NCBI GenBank assembly: GCA_018296165.2
Contig: JACKQL020000137.1
Span: 47,167 to 111,166, forward strand
DNA length: 64,000 nucleotides
Direction: 5' to 3'
From: Termitomyces sp. T153
Lineage: Eukaryota > Basidiomycota > Agaricomycetes > Agaricales > Lyophyllaceae
The notes under the pieces are model-generated. The model was not told the origin of the DNA and did no database searches. It saw only the letters and a program-made list of their open reading frames with translations. A program made the translations under genes and the position numbers. This document shows, one piece after another, positions 33,481 to 42,383 of this stretch; the stretch's first letter is position 1; every line of letters begins with the position of its first letter.

Positions 33481-34146
33481 TTCTACGGTTCTATTTGATA
33501 ACGTATTTTTTTCATCTCCCGAGCAAAAATCTTTCAAGAATTTCAGACTCTGTTGAAATTGATCACTGTGAAATGGAATTCTATATAAGAGGATTGGAGC
33601 AAACCTCTCGGATTCATCTGTCTTCCATCTAGCACCATTCTCCTCCAAGAAGGGATATACCAAGCTCCAATCCTTGCACATATATGTTGCGCCAGTCCTT
33701 TCAGTGGCGAAATCCCTATCCTCAAAGTTGCCAGCTTCGATAGTCAGGTCTGCAGAGCATAAGGCTGCCTGACGCAAGTAGTTGAGGCAGTGTTGCACAT
33801 GGCCCGAAGTTGCTATTCGAGCTTTTCCAAAGGCGAGATTCAGCATTCGGAGGCAGTGAAGTTGATGAAACATGGAGACAGAGAATAAACGATTTTCCGG
33901 CCCCAGCTGAACGTATCCGAACTTGGATGGCGTGAGTGAGAACCATTCAGCATCGGATTGGAGCCCGAGTAGAGGATAGTGAACGGTTTCCTCTGCTACC
34001 ATAGGCACGAGAGGCAATGATCCAATCGGTAAATTTTCTGGGTAATCGTGCCCACGATACGCTACCATAGTGGACATAAAATCGATTTCTGGAACTTCAA
34101 AAGTAATCAGAAGAATTTTACACACTGTACACTTCCAAGTCGTCAT
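33475..34146 (-). CDS. UstYa/DUF3328-like oxidase 3
   Basis: One open frame of 223 codons from ATG 34146. Both metal-site motifs are complete: HQLHC at residues 94-98 and HVQHC at 116-120, followed by LNYLRQAALCSAD and YMCKDW. The preceding blocks YRGHDYPENLP, VEETVHYP-like AEETVHYPLLG and AEWFSLTP are typical of basidiomycete members. There is no membrane anchor: the N-terminus (MTTWKCTVCKILLITFEVPE) lies in one copy of a 61-bp tandem duplication, so the true first exon may be lost, or the start may lie elsewhere. The C-terminus runs about 50 residues past the usual family end and could hide an intron. The stop codon abuts that of UstYa-like 2. Confidence 0.78.
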   Translation of the reverse strand: MTTWKCTVCKILLITFEVPEIDFMSTMVAYRGHDYPENLPIGSLPLVPMVAEETVHYPLLGLQSDAEWFSLTPSKFGYVQLGPENRLFSVSMFHQLHCLRMLNLAFGKARIATSGHVQHCLNYLRQAALCSADLTIEAGNFEDRDFATERTGATYMCKDWSLVYPFLEENGARWKTDESERFAPILLYRIPFHSDQFQQSLKFLKDFCSGDEKNTLSNRTVEL

Positions 34147-34208
34147 GATTTTCTGGAACTTCAAAAGTAATCAGAAGAATCTGACACTTCCGAGGCGTCA
34201 TGATCGGT
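34087..34208. repeat. 61-bp tandem duplication at the start of UstYa-like 3
   Basis: Segments 34087-34147 and 34148-34208 share TTCTGGAACTTCAAAAGTAA, TCAGAAGAAT and a CGTCATGAT end, with small differences in the middle. Both copies encode, on the minus strand, an ATG followed by MT--KC and ILLITFEVPE, but in different frames relative to the downstream gene. Only the inner copy is in frame. Confidence 0.85.
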
Positions 34209-34429
34209 CGTTGAGAAGAATATGATCTTAGCTACGTAAACGAAGTATCAGAATTCAAAATTTCAATGACCGCGATCATCGGGCTTCATTAGGTCTTCTG
34301 CCGAGTTTCAGCGGGTGACTTAAGCCTCCGTTATCATGCTACACACAATAATTGAGTCGAACGTGAAGTATCATAAGTATGTTCAACCCGAATGCCTCGT
34401 ACACCTCACCATAATTCAAGAATTTTAGG

Positions 34430-34860
34430 ATGCCTACTAGTATTACGGACGCGATCTACATCTCTGTACCATCTCAAGAAGTGTCTGACTCAGAATTGAG
34501 TCAAAAGATCCTTGCAGATTCTGAGAATGGAGAGGGTGGCATTTACCACTGCACCAACGTCATCGTCCCTTCAAAGCGAATTGTAACCCTTATATACCTG
34601 CTTCGTGCTCTGGCTGTTGTGTTGACCTCTGTGAACGTATTCGCAGCAGTCAATGGTCGCGACTCGATCAAGCAAGCGCTTGTGATTGATACCCTTCCTC
34701 GGCCGGACATCTTCGTTGGATTACCCGAGCATCGCCAAACGACTCCTTCAATGAAGGAAAGTCATCACCACCACAACCATACTCACGGAAACTCTGTCTG
34801 TGAGCTGCTACAATTTTTCCTAATCGGGATCGCAGACTAACATCTCAGAACAGAGTCGTT
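34430..34860 (+). CDS. Small single-helix membrane protein with His-rich tail
   Basis: The frame from ATG 34430 encodes 136 codons: a Ser/acidic N-terminus, one hydrophobic segment (IVTLIYLLRALAVVLTSVNV, residues about 51-70), then LPRPDIFVGLPE and a His-rich stretch SHHHHNHTHGN. A 53-nt intron starting GTCTGTGAGC and ending ACTAACATCTCAG (branch-like CTAAC) probably removes the last codons, ending the protein shortly after 34853. I recall LPRPD-VGL motifs from small uncharacterised Agaricomycete membrane proteins, but give no name. The His cluster could bind metal, which would suit a neighbour of metal-dependent UstYa proteins; that is speculation. Confidence 0.6.
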
Positions 34861-35586
34861 CACCATTGATATGTTCGTAGTACACGGAGCAGATGTACTT
34901 ATATTCAAACAAGGTTATTGGCCCAACCTGGCTCGTCGGGATCTTTAGTTACATTCGACGGGACCGCTTGTTTTTCTCTCTTGATGAAAGTGGCATCCAT
35001 AAGAGATTGCTTTCATTGTAGTAAGAATCAGTAAATACTAAATCTTGTTTTTGTAACGCATTTGTAACTACTCTTGAACACTGACAGGTTGGCTTATCTG
35101 GGCGTTGGCAGAGGACATAGACTTCATTCATCAAGGCGCAACCTGCCTATCTTGCATGGCACTACCAACAGGTACCTTGACACTAAAAGAGCCATGAAAT
35201 CACTCCGCATACACGGAGAATGAGCAGGCTGCATCCTTTAAATCGCGCTCTCCGGTCGAGGGTATCTTGGAAGCGTTTGGTGATACTGATGTATGCAAAA
35301 GGGAATTTAACATCCCAGACGACGTGGGATTGAAGGACTCAGCTTTTTTGGGGTGGACAATGTGGACATGCTTCTCATACTCATACATGTACAGTGCTGT
35401 GACATTCAAACAAGAAGTTGCGAACGGACTGGTAGTGTGGACACATAGGAGAACTCGGGTTAAGCTGGCATATATAACATGAAAAAATGTATGTTCAAAT
35501 CTACGGTCGCCTCACACACGGTAATATTGAACAACAAGAGTAACTACTACGAACACACAAGATAGCCAATATGGAATCCAAAATAT
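34861..35586. other. Intergenic region between small membrane protein and membrane protein 2
   Basis: Overlapping short frames (35267-35482 plus, 35409-35200 minus) have no domain, signal peptide or splice-supported extension. No gene is supported. Confidence 0.5.
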
Positions 35587-36832
35587 TCAGACTACACTAG
35601 AAATGTCAGTTTCTTGTTCTTTATTACTACGGAGACGAGAGATCGACTCGGACATAGATCGGAAAACAGCCATGGAAACCTCCTGCGAACCATCTGCTCC
35701 ATTGTCAGTGCTAGATTCGGGAGTTTTATGCTGAAACTTGATTTTCAATGGCTCTTGCTTTGCAAATGTTTCGTTGTTCATGTCGAACCCCCTCGCTACG
35801 CGTAAGACAATCAAGGTCGGCGATATGGCCTGGTTTAGGTCAGTAACACAGTGCAATAAGTAATCCCTTCACGTACGGCAAGTTGAGCCAGGAAAGGTAT
35901 AAATAAGTTTGCAACCGTGTTCTTGGTACCGTATAAGATGATGAAAACGAAAGAGACCAGGCCATATGGCACAGCTGACTCGAGAAGAGTGGTCGCGATA
36001 TGACTATACATCCTCCCATGCTCACCGCCAAGTACTGAAGCTATCTTGCGACGCATGTACAACAATCGCCCAACCAGCAAGATTGTGAGGAGGGCATTGA
36101 GAGCCATGACGATAGAAAAGTATGGAAGTGCGAAGTCAAGGGTTTTTTGTGCCCAAAGACTGGATTGGGGAAGAGCTGCCTGTATTGTGAAAAGTACCGC
36201 AAAAACTGAGAGTAAATGTAAATGAGTCAAGCTCAACAACATAAGACTTAGGGAAGTCAAGTGAGCTACCTGTAGAAGCAATCCACATTATGGCTGGGAT
36301 AACGATAACCCACCATCTTTGATAGACAATAAAACACCTATAAATCTATGTCATCATAAGATGTAACTATGGAAGACCAACGCCAGCAAAGACATACTAA
36401 AAGAGCATCGGAAAGGAAACTGATCACAATTGTTTCAGAGTTCCCCGCAATATTGACAGGGACAGCCTGTTGTTGAAGGAGGAATGCAAGAGGTCCACCC
36501 GGATAGCCACGATTGTCGATATAGACCAATTCATTGAATCGAATGTTAAGAGCCACGTTGACACAAGCCAGGCTGAATAGAGCAGTCACATATAGGAGCC
36601 ATTTACATTTCCAAGCAGCTGGTTTCCCGCTTTGTAAAATGTAATATGAACACATACAATATGTGATTATGGTTACACCTGTCAGAATATGGATTACTAT
36701 GAGCTTCGTCGGTCAAAATAGAGGCTAATTAGATGACAGACCGAAGGCTATGGCTCCAATGAAAACTGAGGCATGGTTGATTCTTTCTAACCAAAGAAGC
36801 TCAGGAGCTTCCTGGGTGGCGTAAGGATTCAT
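35587..36832 (-). CDS. Seven-helix membrane protein, paralog 2
   Basis: Five exons, 36832-36742, 36678-36398, 36345-36270, 36205-35877 and 35829-35587, total 1,020 nt and 339 aa, starting MNPYATQEAPELLWLERINH. It matches paralog 1 helix by helix: ATQEAPELLWLERI versus ATVESWKLLWYERA, VYIDNRGYPGGPLAFLLQQQ versus AWIDERNYPNGPAAFLLEQQ, and MYSHIATTLLESAVPYGLVS versus TYASIPALIIESAFPAGIFS. Exon 1 plus 2 sum to 372 nt and exon 3 is 76 nt in both genes, so intron positions are conserved. Function is unknown; a transporter or receptor role is possible. The two paralogs lie about 8 kb apart, both on the minus strand, near the edges of the UstYa group. Confidence 0.85.
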
Positions 36833-37166
36833 GAAGCGCAGATGTGGATTGGCTACGGTGCCGGGGGGAAGGACGGGACTTACACAAATGTAGTTTTTAT
36901 GCGTAACTTGTATAGTAAAGGCCACAGAGACTCATCAGAGGGGTCGCTTTGTGGGTGATGCATATGGCCATATCTACATATGGCTTTCCATTGATCAATA
37001 GAAGCTGATGATGATGGTTGGCAGGCAGTTCGCTGTAGTTTGTCATCAGCTGAATGGGCAAATATCAAGATCAAGGAGCGGTGCTTGGTATCTCAAGCGA
37101 GCGCTTGACTTATGTAGATCAAGTACTTACGGAACGGAAAGCCACTCGGTGCAAAAGTCGGGGTAA
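36833..37166. other. Upstream region of membrane protein 2
   Basis: Promoter side of the membrane-protein gene. A longer upstream frame (36925) runs into the gene but starts without support from the paralog. Nothing else is seen. Confidence 0.45.
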
Positions 37167-37835
37167 AACTATTTGTGAACCCCATGAACCCCATGAACCC
37201 TATGAACCCGTGTCACACTGGGTGACATCGAGCAGACGGTAGGATAGCAGACCATGTGTGCTAACTAGTTCTATATCGTTGTTTGCAACCATAATTATAT
37301 ACTATTATGTGGTCGACGTCAAGACTCTGAGAGCGGAGCCAAGGACAATTTCGACGATCCGTGCCATTCATTGTTCTCGGCATTCCCCACAGGCTCGATT
37401 GGACATGCCACTGCGCTTCGTAATAGCAGCAGCGTATCGACCTCCACCACCCTGTGGCCGTCCTTCTCCTGCACCTGTCAGACGCTGGCTGCGAGGTTGC
37501 CCCTTCAGATTGAGAATTGGTGGCTTTTGTAGCTGAAGCAAAATGAGCATAGAGAACAGCAGTTGATATATATTGGAGGGTGTTCGGAACAGCAAACTCA
37601 CTAATCATGAGGAACACTCGGAAATTGGAATCATAATGTCAAAAGTTCAAGACTGCTTGAACATCATTTTAGAGCTTGATTATGGTACAGTGGTGTGATA
37701 TTCGACGTACACGTCCCGGGCAAGTACTGACACGATAGTACTACGCGGGCACGCCGTACACAGAGATTAGGACTTTTTTACTTTGTCACGTTATGTGACA
37801 TGGGTTCATGGGGTTCATGGGGTTCACAGATAGTT
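37167..37835. mobile_element. Small terminal-inverted-repeat element (MITE-like)
   Basis: The left end (37167-37227) and right end (37784-37835) are inverted copies: AACTATTTGTGAACCCCATG on the left matches AACTATCTGTGAACCCCATG from the right read in reverse. Each arm contains a 9-bp tandem series GAACCCCAT (four units left, three right) and ends inward with TGTCAC / GTGACA. The interior of about 550 bp has only short frames, including a Pro/Arg-rich one, and no transposase. The element is therefore non-autonomous or a foldback unit. Target duplication could not be fixed. It is CG-containing like the gene island. Confidence 0.7.
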
Positions 37836-38330
37836 ATAGCCGCAAAAATCTGTTGGAAGAATTTTGACAGGATCGAGTAAGGTCGATGACTTAGAACTTT
37901 CCAGAAGACAAGATCAATCTGATTCACTGTCAGAAAGACTTGTCGCAGCTGTATCAAAACTGATGCAGTACTAGCATGTAGTAGGACAGATCGATACAAA
38001 GGTCGCTTCTATCTTCGTTATGATCTGCTTTCCTGTCACCCTGAAGCTTGGAGTTCCGATGCATTCTTGATTGGTTTTCCTAGCTCCTTGTACATACATA
38101 TCCACGGATAGAATCATGTTTAGGGTGTCAATGCCGTCACCTCGTATGAGCATGTTCAAATCGCAAACCAGTGGGTTGAAATGGAAACCTTGTTTACATA
38201 TCATGTGAACTTCTTCTATTTATTACCAAGAACGTCACGACAAGCTTCCTGGTGTGGTCAGAACCTCTGCTTGTATGAATTTGCGTCTCTTGATTATCAT
38301 TAGTCCGTTGTCCGATCTACTTTTCCCAGT
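37836..38330. other. Intergenic region upstream of UstYa-like 4
   Basis: No gene is supported; short frames on the minus strand lack recognisable features. It is the promoter side of UstYa-like 4. Confidence 0.5.
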
Positions 38331-38969
38331 ATGAAGCAGCTTCACTTTTCTTCTACGACGGTTGTTTGCATGGCAATTGCATTGGCGGCCTCCATGATAG
38401 CACATGTTCTGAGCATCTCCCTCTTGTTTCCCTTCTATAATGGCAAGTTTTTTTTGTAAAAATTTTCGGTAACCAATAGCCTCACCTTTGCAGCAGAAAT
38501 CAATTTCAAACCAACTTCGCCGCTCTCTCTCCAACCCGCGGCGCTAACCACAGTCCGTACCTCACGTTTTGGACTTTACGCCAATGATTCGGATTGGGAT
38601 ACCATCCTTCCCGCCGGTGATGGCTTCATCTACCATCCACAGGATGAACAACATTATCTTGTGTCCCACTTCCACCAATTACATTGTCTTCGGTCCCTGC
38701 GCCGCTACGTTCGGAAAGACATGACTTTGACTCCCATGGACCTCTCCCACGTAGACCATTGCCTCATCTATCTTCGGCAAATGATTCTCTGTAATGCGGA
38801 TGTCACACTTGAGCCTGCCAATCATAAACAACGGACTCCCGAGGGCAAGGTGACGAACGCGGTAACTGGCCTAGGGGTCACCCACGAGTGCAAAGATTGG
38901 GAACAGTTATGGGGTTATATGGAGGAAAACTATCAGCAGTATTCACATACGTATGAGGAATCTACATAA
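38331..38969 (+). CDS. UstYa/DUF3328-like oxidase 4
   Basis: Two exons, 38331-38442 and 38494-38969, encode 195 aa. The 51-nt intron has a GC-AG border (GCAAGT ... TTTGCAG), an accepted minor class; no GT donor keeps the frame as well. The N-terminal anchor is VVCMAIALAASMIAHVLSIS (11-30). Both motifs are complete: HQLHC at 98-102 and HVDHC at 123-127, followed by LIYLRQMILCNADVTLEP and THECKDW. Exon 1 is 112 nt, as in UstYa-like 2, and the splice phase is the same, which points to common descent. It is probably a membrane-anchored, secretory-pathway oxidative enzyme. Confidence 0.86.
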
Positions 38970-39181
38970 ATCATTGATATAGCATTATCGGCAACTGGAG
39001 CTAGGTGCATGCCGGCTAGCTTAAGGCTGGTGGTCAGGGAGATATCTCTACCGTCGAGGTTTTATTTTAGGATTATGTCTGTGATTGCTTGACGGTAGAG
39101 TGCGTGTCCTGAAACATCCAGCTCTCTTAACTTACATTACTTATACTATTGTACACCTCTCGCTCAATATATGCCAAGCTC
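38970..39181. other. 3' flank of UstYa-like 4
   Basis: Short CG-containing spacer before the Copia LTR. The hexamer-like pair CTACCGTCGAGG / GACGGTAGAG (39050-39102) could form a weak hairpin, possibly a 3' processing structure. No gene. Confidence 0.35.
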
Positions 39182-39512
39182 TGTTGGACTTCGGCCGCCA
39201 TATCAAACAATGACGGTGCCACCATAGACATTCATTGTGTATGGCCACTGGCTAGGCATTGTCTGCCACCATACTGCGAACAATGGGACATCGTTCGCAC
39301 ATCAGTATATATATTCGCTATGCTTATATAGCACCCTCAGTCATTTCTACCGGACTGAGGGTGAGTAAACACTTGTTATTATACATTACATGTATACTGA
39401 CTGTGCTCAGATTGATATTCGGTCTCACTAGGTACGGTTCAATACAGTCATTTCTACCGGACTGAGGTATTGATATTCGGTCTCACTAGGATCCTAGTCT
39501 GGACTTCTAACA
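39182..39512 (+). mobile_element. Copia 5' LTR
   Basis: A 331-bp segment from TGTTGGACTTCGG to CTTCTAACA has TG...CA ends with the short inverted terminal repeat TGTT/AACA. It is followed at once by GGTTATGGGTG, a good match to the initiator-tRNA-Met priming site used by Copia elements. It contains a TATATATATTCGCT promoter-like box (39306-39319). The Copia gag starts 147 bp downstream. The 3' LTR is not in the window, so TSDs cannot be checked. Confidence 0.75.
39337..39500 (+). repeat. Hairpin and direct repeats in the Copia LTR
   Basis: CCCTCAGTC followed by ATTTCTACCG and GACTGAGGG (39332-39359) forms a perfect 9-bp stem. CAGTCATTTCTACCGGACTG recurs at 39445-39464, and TGATATTCGGTCTCACTAGG occurs twice (39411-39430 and 39470-39489). 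The LTR may therefore have grown by an internal duplication. Confidence 0.75.
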
Positions 39513-39658
39513 GGTTATGGGTGATTACTCGACGACTTTCTAAAAGTGTCGAACGTTTGAATCCAGAACTCTAGGATCTCCATCTAATCTTATCTTATAC
39601 GCGTCGCGTCGCGTACCTCGTATCCTCAATCTCTTTGCCTATCTCCTGATAAAGCACG

Positions 39659-40895
39659 ATGTCTCCAGTGCTTCCCTCTGCTAATCTGCCTAGCGATTCC
39701 TCGAACCCATCCGTGCCCGAGCGTATCATCCGCCATAAATGGGATGGTGCCAAATATAGCTGCGCTGACGGCAACTTCACCCAGTGGACTGAGAAACTGG
39801 AAGATACTATGATCCTCAATGGTTTTTACGCATACATCTTCAGCCCCATCCTCCCATGCCCTAGCAGGGACACAGAACCTCGTGCCTATGCCAATTGGAG
39901 CATGAATGATTGCCTTGCGATTACTTTCATGAAATCTGCTCTGGATGATGTCAAACATCGTGATCTCGTCACAAACAAAGGTGCACACTACTGCTTCCAA
40001 GGTCTTAAGACTTGCATGCAGAGGGAGAGACCTATCAAGCAGATTCCCCTGCTACAAGAAGCTCTGTCTACATACTGCTCTCAGTCCGAACCCCTACCGG
40101 CTACAGCCATCCAAGTCGCTGACATTGTCAAAAGGGCCTTTGACATCGGTACCATTGACGTTGACCTCTTCACATGTATCACCTTACTAAACAGTCTCAA
40201 CAATCCCTCCTTTGAAGCACTCCAGAACTCTGTTTCCACCCTCAGCAAGAGCACGGCAACGTCACCATGCATGCCAACTGACATTTGGCTTCTAATGGAG
40301 AACGTGCAGAATATTATTAACTCCAAAGCCAACACTGCCCAAGCCACGGCCTTCAACATGAAAGGAGGTACTAGATCTCATGATACTGATTTGCCTGGAC
40401 ACAATCACGGTCCAGGTGCAGTCTACTGTGAGAATTGCCATTCATGTGGACAACCCTGTCAAGGACACTCAAAACCATTCTGTGTACAGAAGGGAGGAGG
40501 GATGGCTGGAAAGTCCATCGCTGATGCACAGGCTACTCAGAAGGCCTCCAAGAAAAAGTCAGACAGCACCTTGGACAGCATCACCACCTCAGCAAAGTCT
40601 TATGTCACCATCACCAGGATAGATGGTAAACTATGGTATGTCAATCCATCAAACCTTGGACAACTCCCTGCCCCATCCAAGACTGCAGCATTCACAGGCA
40701 TAGCTGCCCCACAAATGCCCACTCCAGCATCAGATTTCTTGACTGAATGCTGGGAACATGCTGGTTTTATAGCCTTTGAAGATGCAGAACAACTGTTGAT
40801 TGGGTTGAGCATGCTAAGCCAATTGAAGGACTTATTCTGGCCACAGATATATCCCCAGTCCCTTAGGCAAAATGTGCACCACTCAGCTCTTCAAG
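39659..40895 (+). pseudogene. Copia gag
   Basis: ATG 39659 opens a long frame: MSPVLPSANLPSDSSN, IIRHKWDGAKYSCADGNFTQ, LSTYCSQSEPLP, a middle helical gag domain, and a Cys-rich block CENCHSCGQPCQGHSKPFC followed by GGGMAGKSIADAQATQKASK, typical of fungal Copia nucleocapsids. It then continues through WEHAGFIAFEDAEQLL. The frame stays open to 41023, but from about 40,895 the true downstream frame is different, so a frameshift has occurred. CG dinucleotides are frequent up to about 40,320 and rare afterwards, inside the same gene. Confidence 0.85.
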
Positions 40896-41232
40896 CTCCA
40901 TGCCATTCCTGGTCAACTCTGGAGCCATGGTACATATATCTCCATGCTGCAATGACTTCCACACTCTATGCTCAATACCACCACACATTGTTAAAGGACT
41001 TGAAGGATCCTCTGTTGCCATGATTGGCATTGGTAATATTTGTCTTCATGTCACAAAAGGCTCAAATATTGTGTTAGAAGATGCACTATACATCCCCAAT
41101 TGTCAGGGGACTTCCACTTCCAACCTCTGCAACCCATTCCAGCAACTCCACAACTTGTTCAATGTCTCTGGGGCTCATTACAGAACCCCAGAGATCTCCA
41201 AAGAACTGCAGAGTTCTCCATATTACCTCACC
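40896..41232 (+). pseudogene. Copia protease fragment
   Basis: The frame 40900-41232 reads PFLVNSGAMVHISPC, where the catalytic DSG of Copia proteases has become NSG (G-to-A), then HIVKGLEGSSVAMIGIG and LEDALYIPN, all standard protease blocks. It is one frame away from the gag frame. At 41233 it is cut by the 3' LTR of a minus-strand chromovirus. Integrase and reverse transcriptase of the Copia element are not in the window. Confidence 0.82.
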
Positions 41233-42383
41233 TGTGAGGTTCTGCTGACCATGGGGGCTCAGCTACACTGGGAAAATCCTTACTAGGTGGATGTGATGTC
41301 CTACACTGATAACTCAGCATTCAGAGAAGGTCTAGATGTTGGGGACTTGTGAGGGTAAGCAATAGGGAGTGATCCAAACAAGTCCAGGAGGGTCTAGAGA
41401 AGTCTAGGACAAGTTGCAGGGAAGTGGTTGGACTTGACAGGGCACCAGGTACAAGTCCAGAAGCGAGTATTGAAGGTGTGGGGTAAGTGGAGGCTATGTA
41501 AGTGATGGGAGTGGAGCCAGAGCTCAATGGGGGATCAATGGGTGTTGATGGGTTTTGAGGCCAAGCAAATAGTGAGGTCTGGAGTTGGTTTAAAGAGTGT
41601 TCAAGTTTCATAATTGTAAGCATGGAGTTTGTAAAGGTGTTAAGGTTGAAAGGACTTGAGCATGATAATGAAGACAGAGTCAAACAAGATGAGATGGAAT
41701 CAAGATGAGATTGAGACAAGAACAAAAATAGATTCAAGCAGAGAGACAAGACAATAACAAGACAATAATGGAAATAGAGATGAGACAAGACTGGGAGACT
41801 GAGATAAAAGGGAAACAGAACATGGAACACAAAACACAAGACAGAAACAAACAGACCATAGATAATGTTAAGCAGGTAGGTAGGTAATATCAAGACTAGA
41901 GTACAGAGTGCTACCTATGACTTATATACTGACTACTGGAGAGCTCTGGGAGACAGTGGGTGTGGCAGCAGGGCTCATCAGAGCTGCACTGAGTCAATGG
42001 GTGTCAGTTGTGATCAGGGGACAGGCCATGGTGATATTCTGATGGGATCAATTGAGGATGTGGGCTGTTCTGGGGTCATCATGATGCTCCAGGGTTGGTT
42101 GGGCAAACTAGAGAAATGAGTTGGTAATGCATACTGGAGTTAAGAACAGTGGGAGAGGGTCTCAGGGGCTCAGGAGAGTCAGGAGAAGTGTTGATGGCTG
42201 TGGAGAAGGTGTTGGAGTTAGCCAGGGGGCTGTCAGGGTTTGCTGAAGAAGTGTTAGAGTTACCTGGAGTGGGTGACATGGATGGGTGAGGGTTGGGGAA
42301 GTTGAAGGGAAAAATGGGGGTGAACTCTGTAGAAGCAAGGTGGCTGGAAATGAGGTCTGGAGTTCTGAGAATAGGTCATGACA
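41233..42383 (-). mobile_element. 3' LTR of minus-strand chromovirus (family A, copy 5)
   Basis: It begins TGTGAGGTTCTGCTGACC (one change from TGTCAGG) and ends GGTCATGACA in plus view. Its two flanks do not form a target duplication (TCACC versus TCCAC). Instead the right flank, TCCACCTCCC then TTCAGCATTGAGA, is the reverse complement of the polypurine tract in front of the 3' LTR at 63642. So this is not a solo LTR but the 3' LTR of a chromovirus inserted into the Copia protease, running right to left. Confidence 0.85.

Noticed and set aside
34147..34164. Upstream start for UstYa-like 3 at 34164
   Set aside because: The codon there is TTG; the first in-frame ATG is at 34146.
35200..35482. 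Small frames on both strands as a gene
   Set aside because: No signal peptide, domain or splice-supported extension, and the two frames oppose each other.
37258..37617. Frames of 77-118 codons inside the inverted-repeat element
   Set aside because: They overlap each other on both strands, are Pro/Arg-rich or low in structure, and show no transposase motif.
41233..42383. Reading this LTR as another solo LTR
   Set aside because: The flanks do not match as a target duplication and the right flank is the reverse complement of the chromovirus polypurine tract, so it is the 3' LTR of a longer element.
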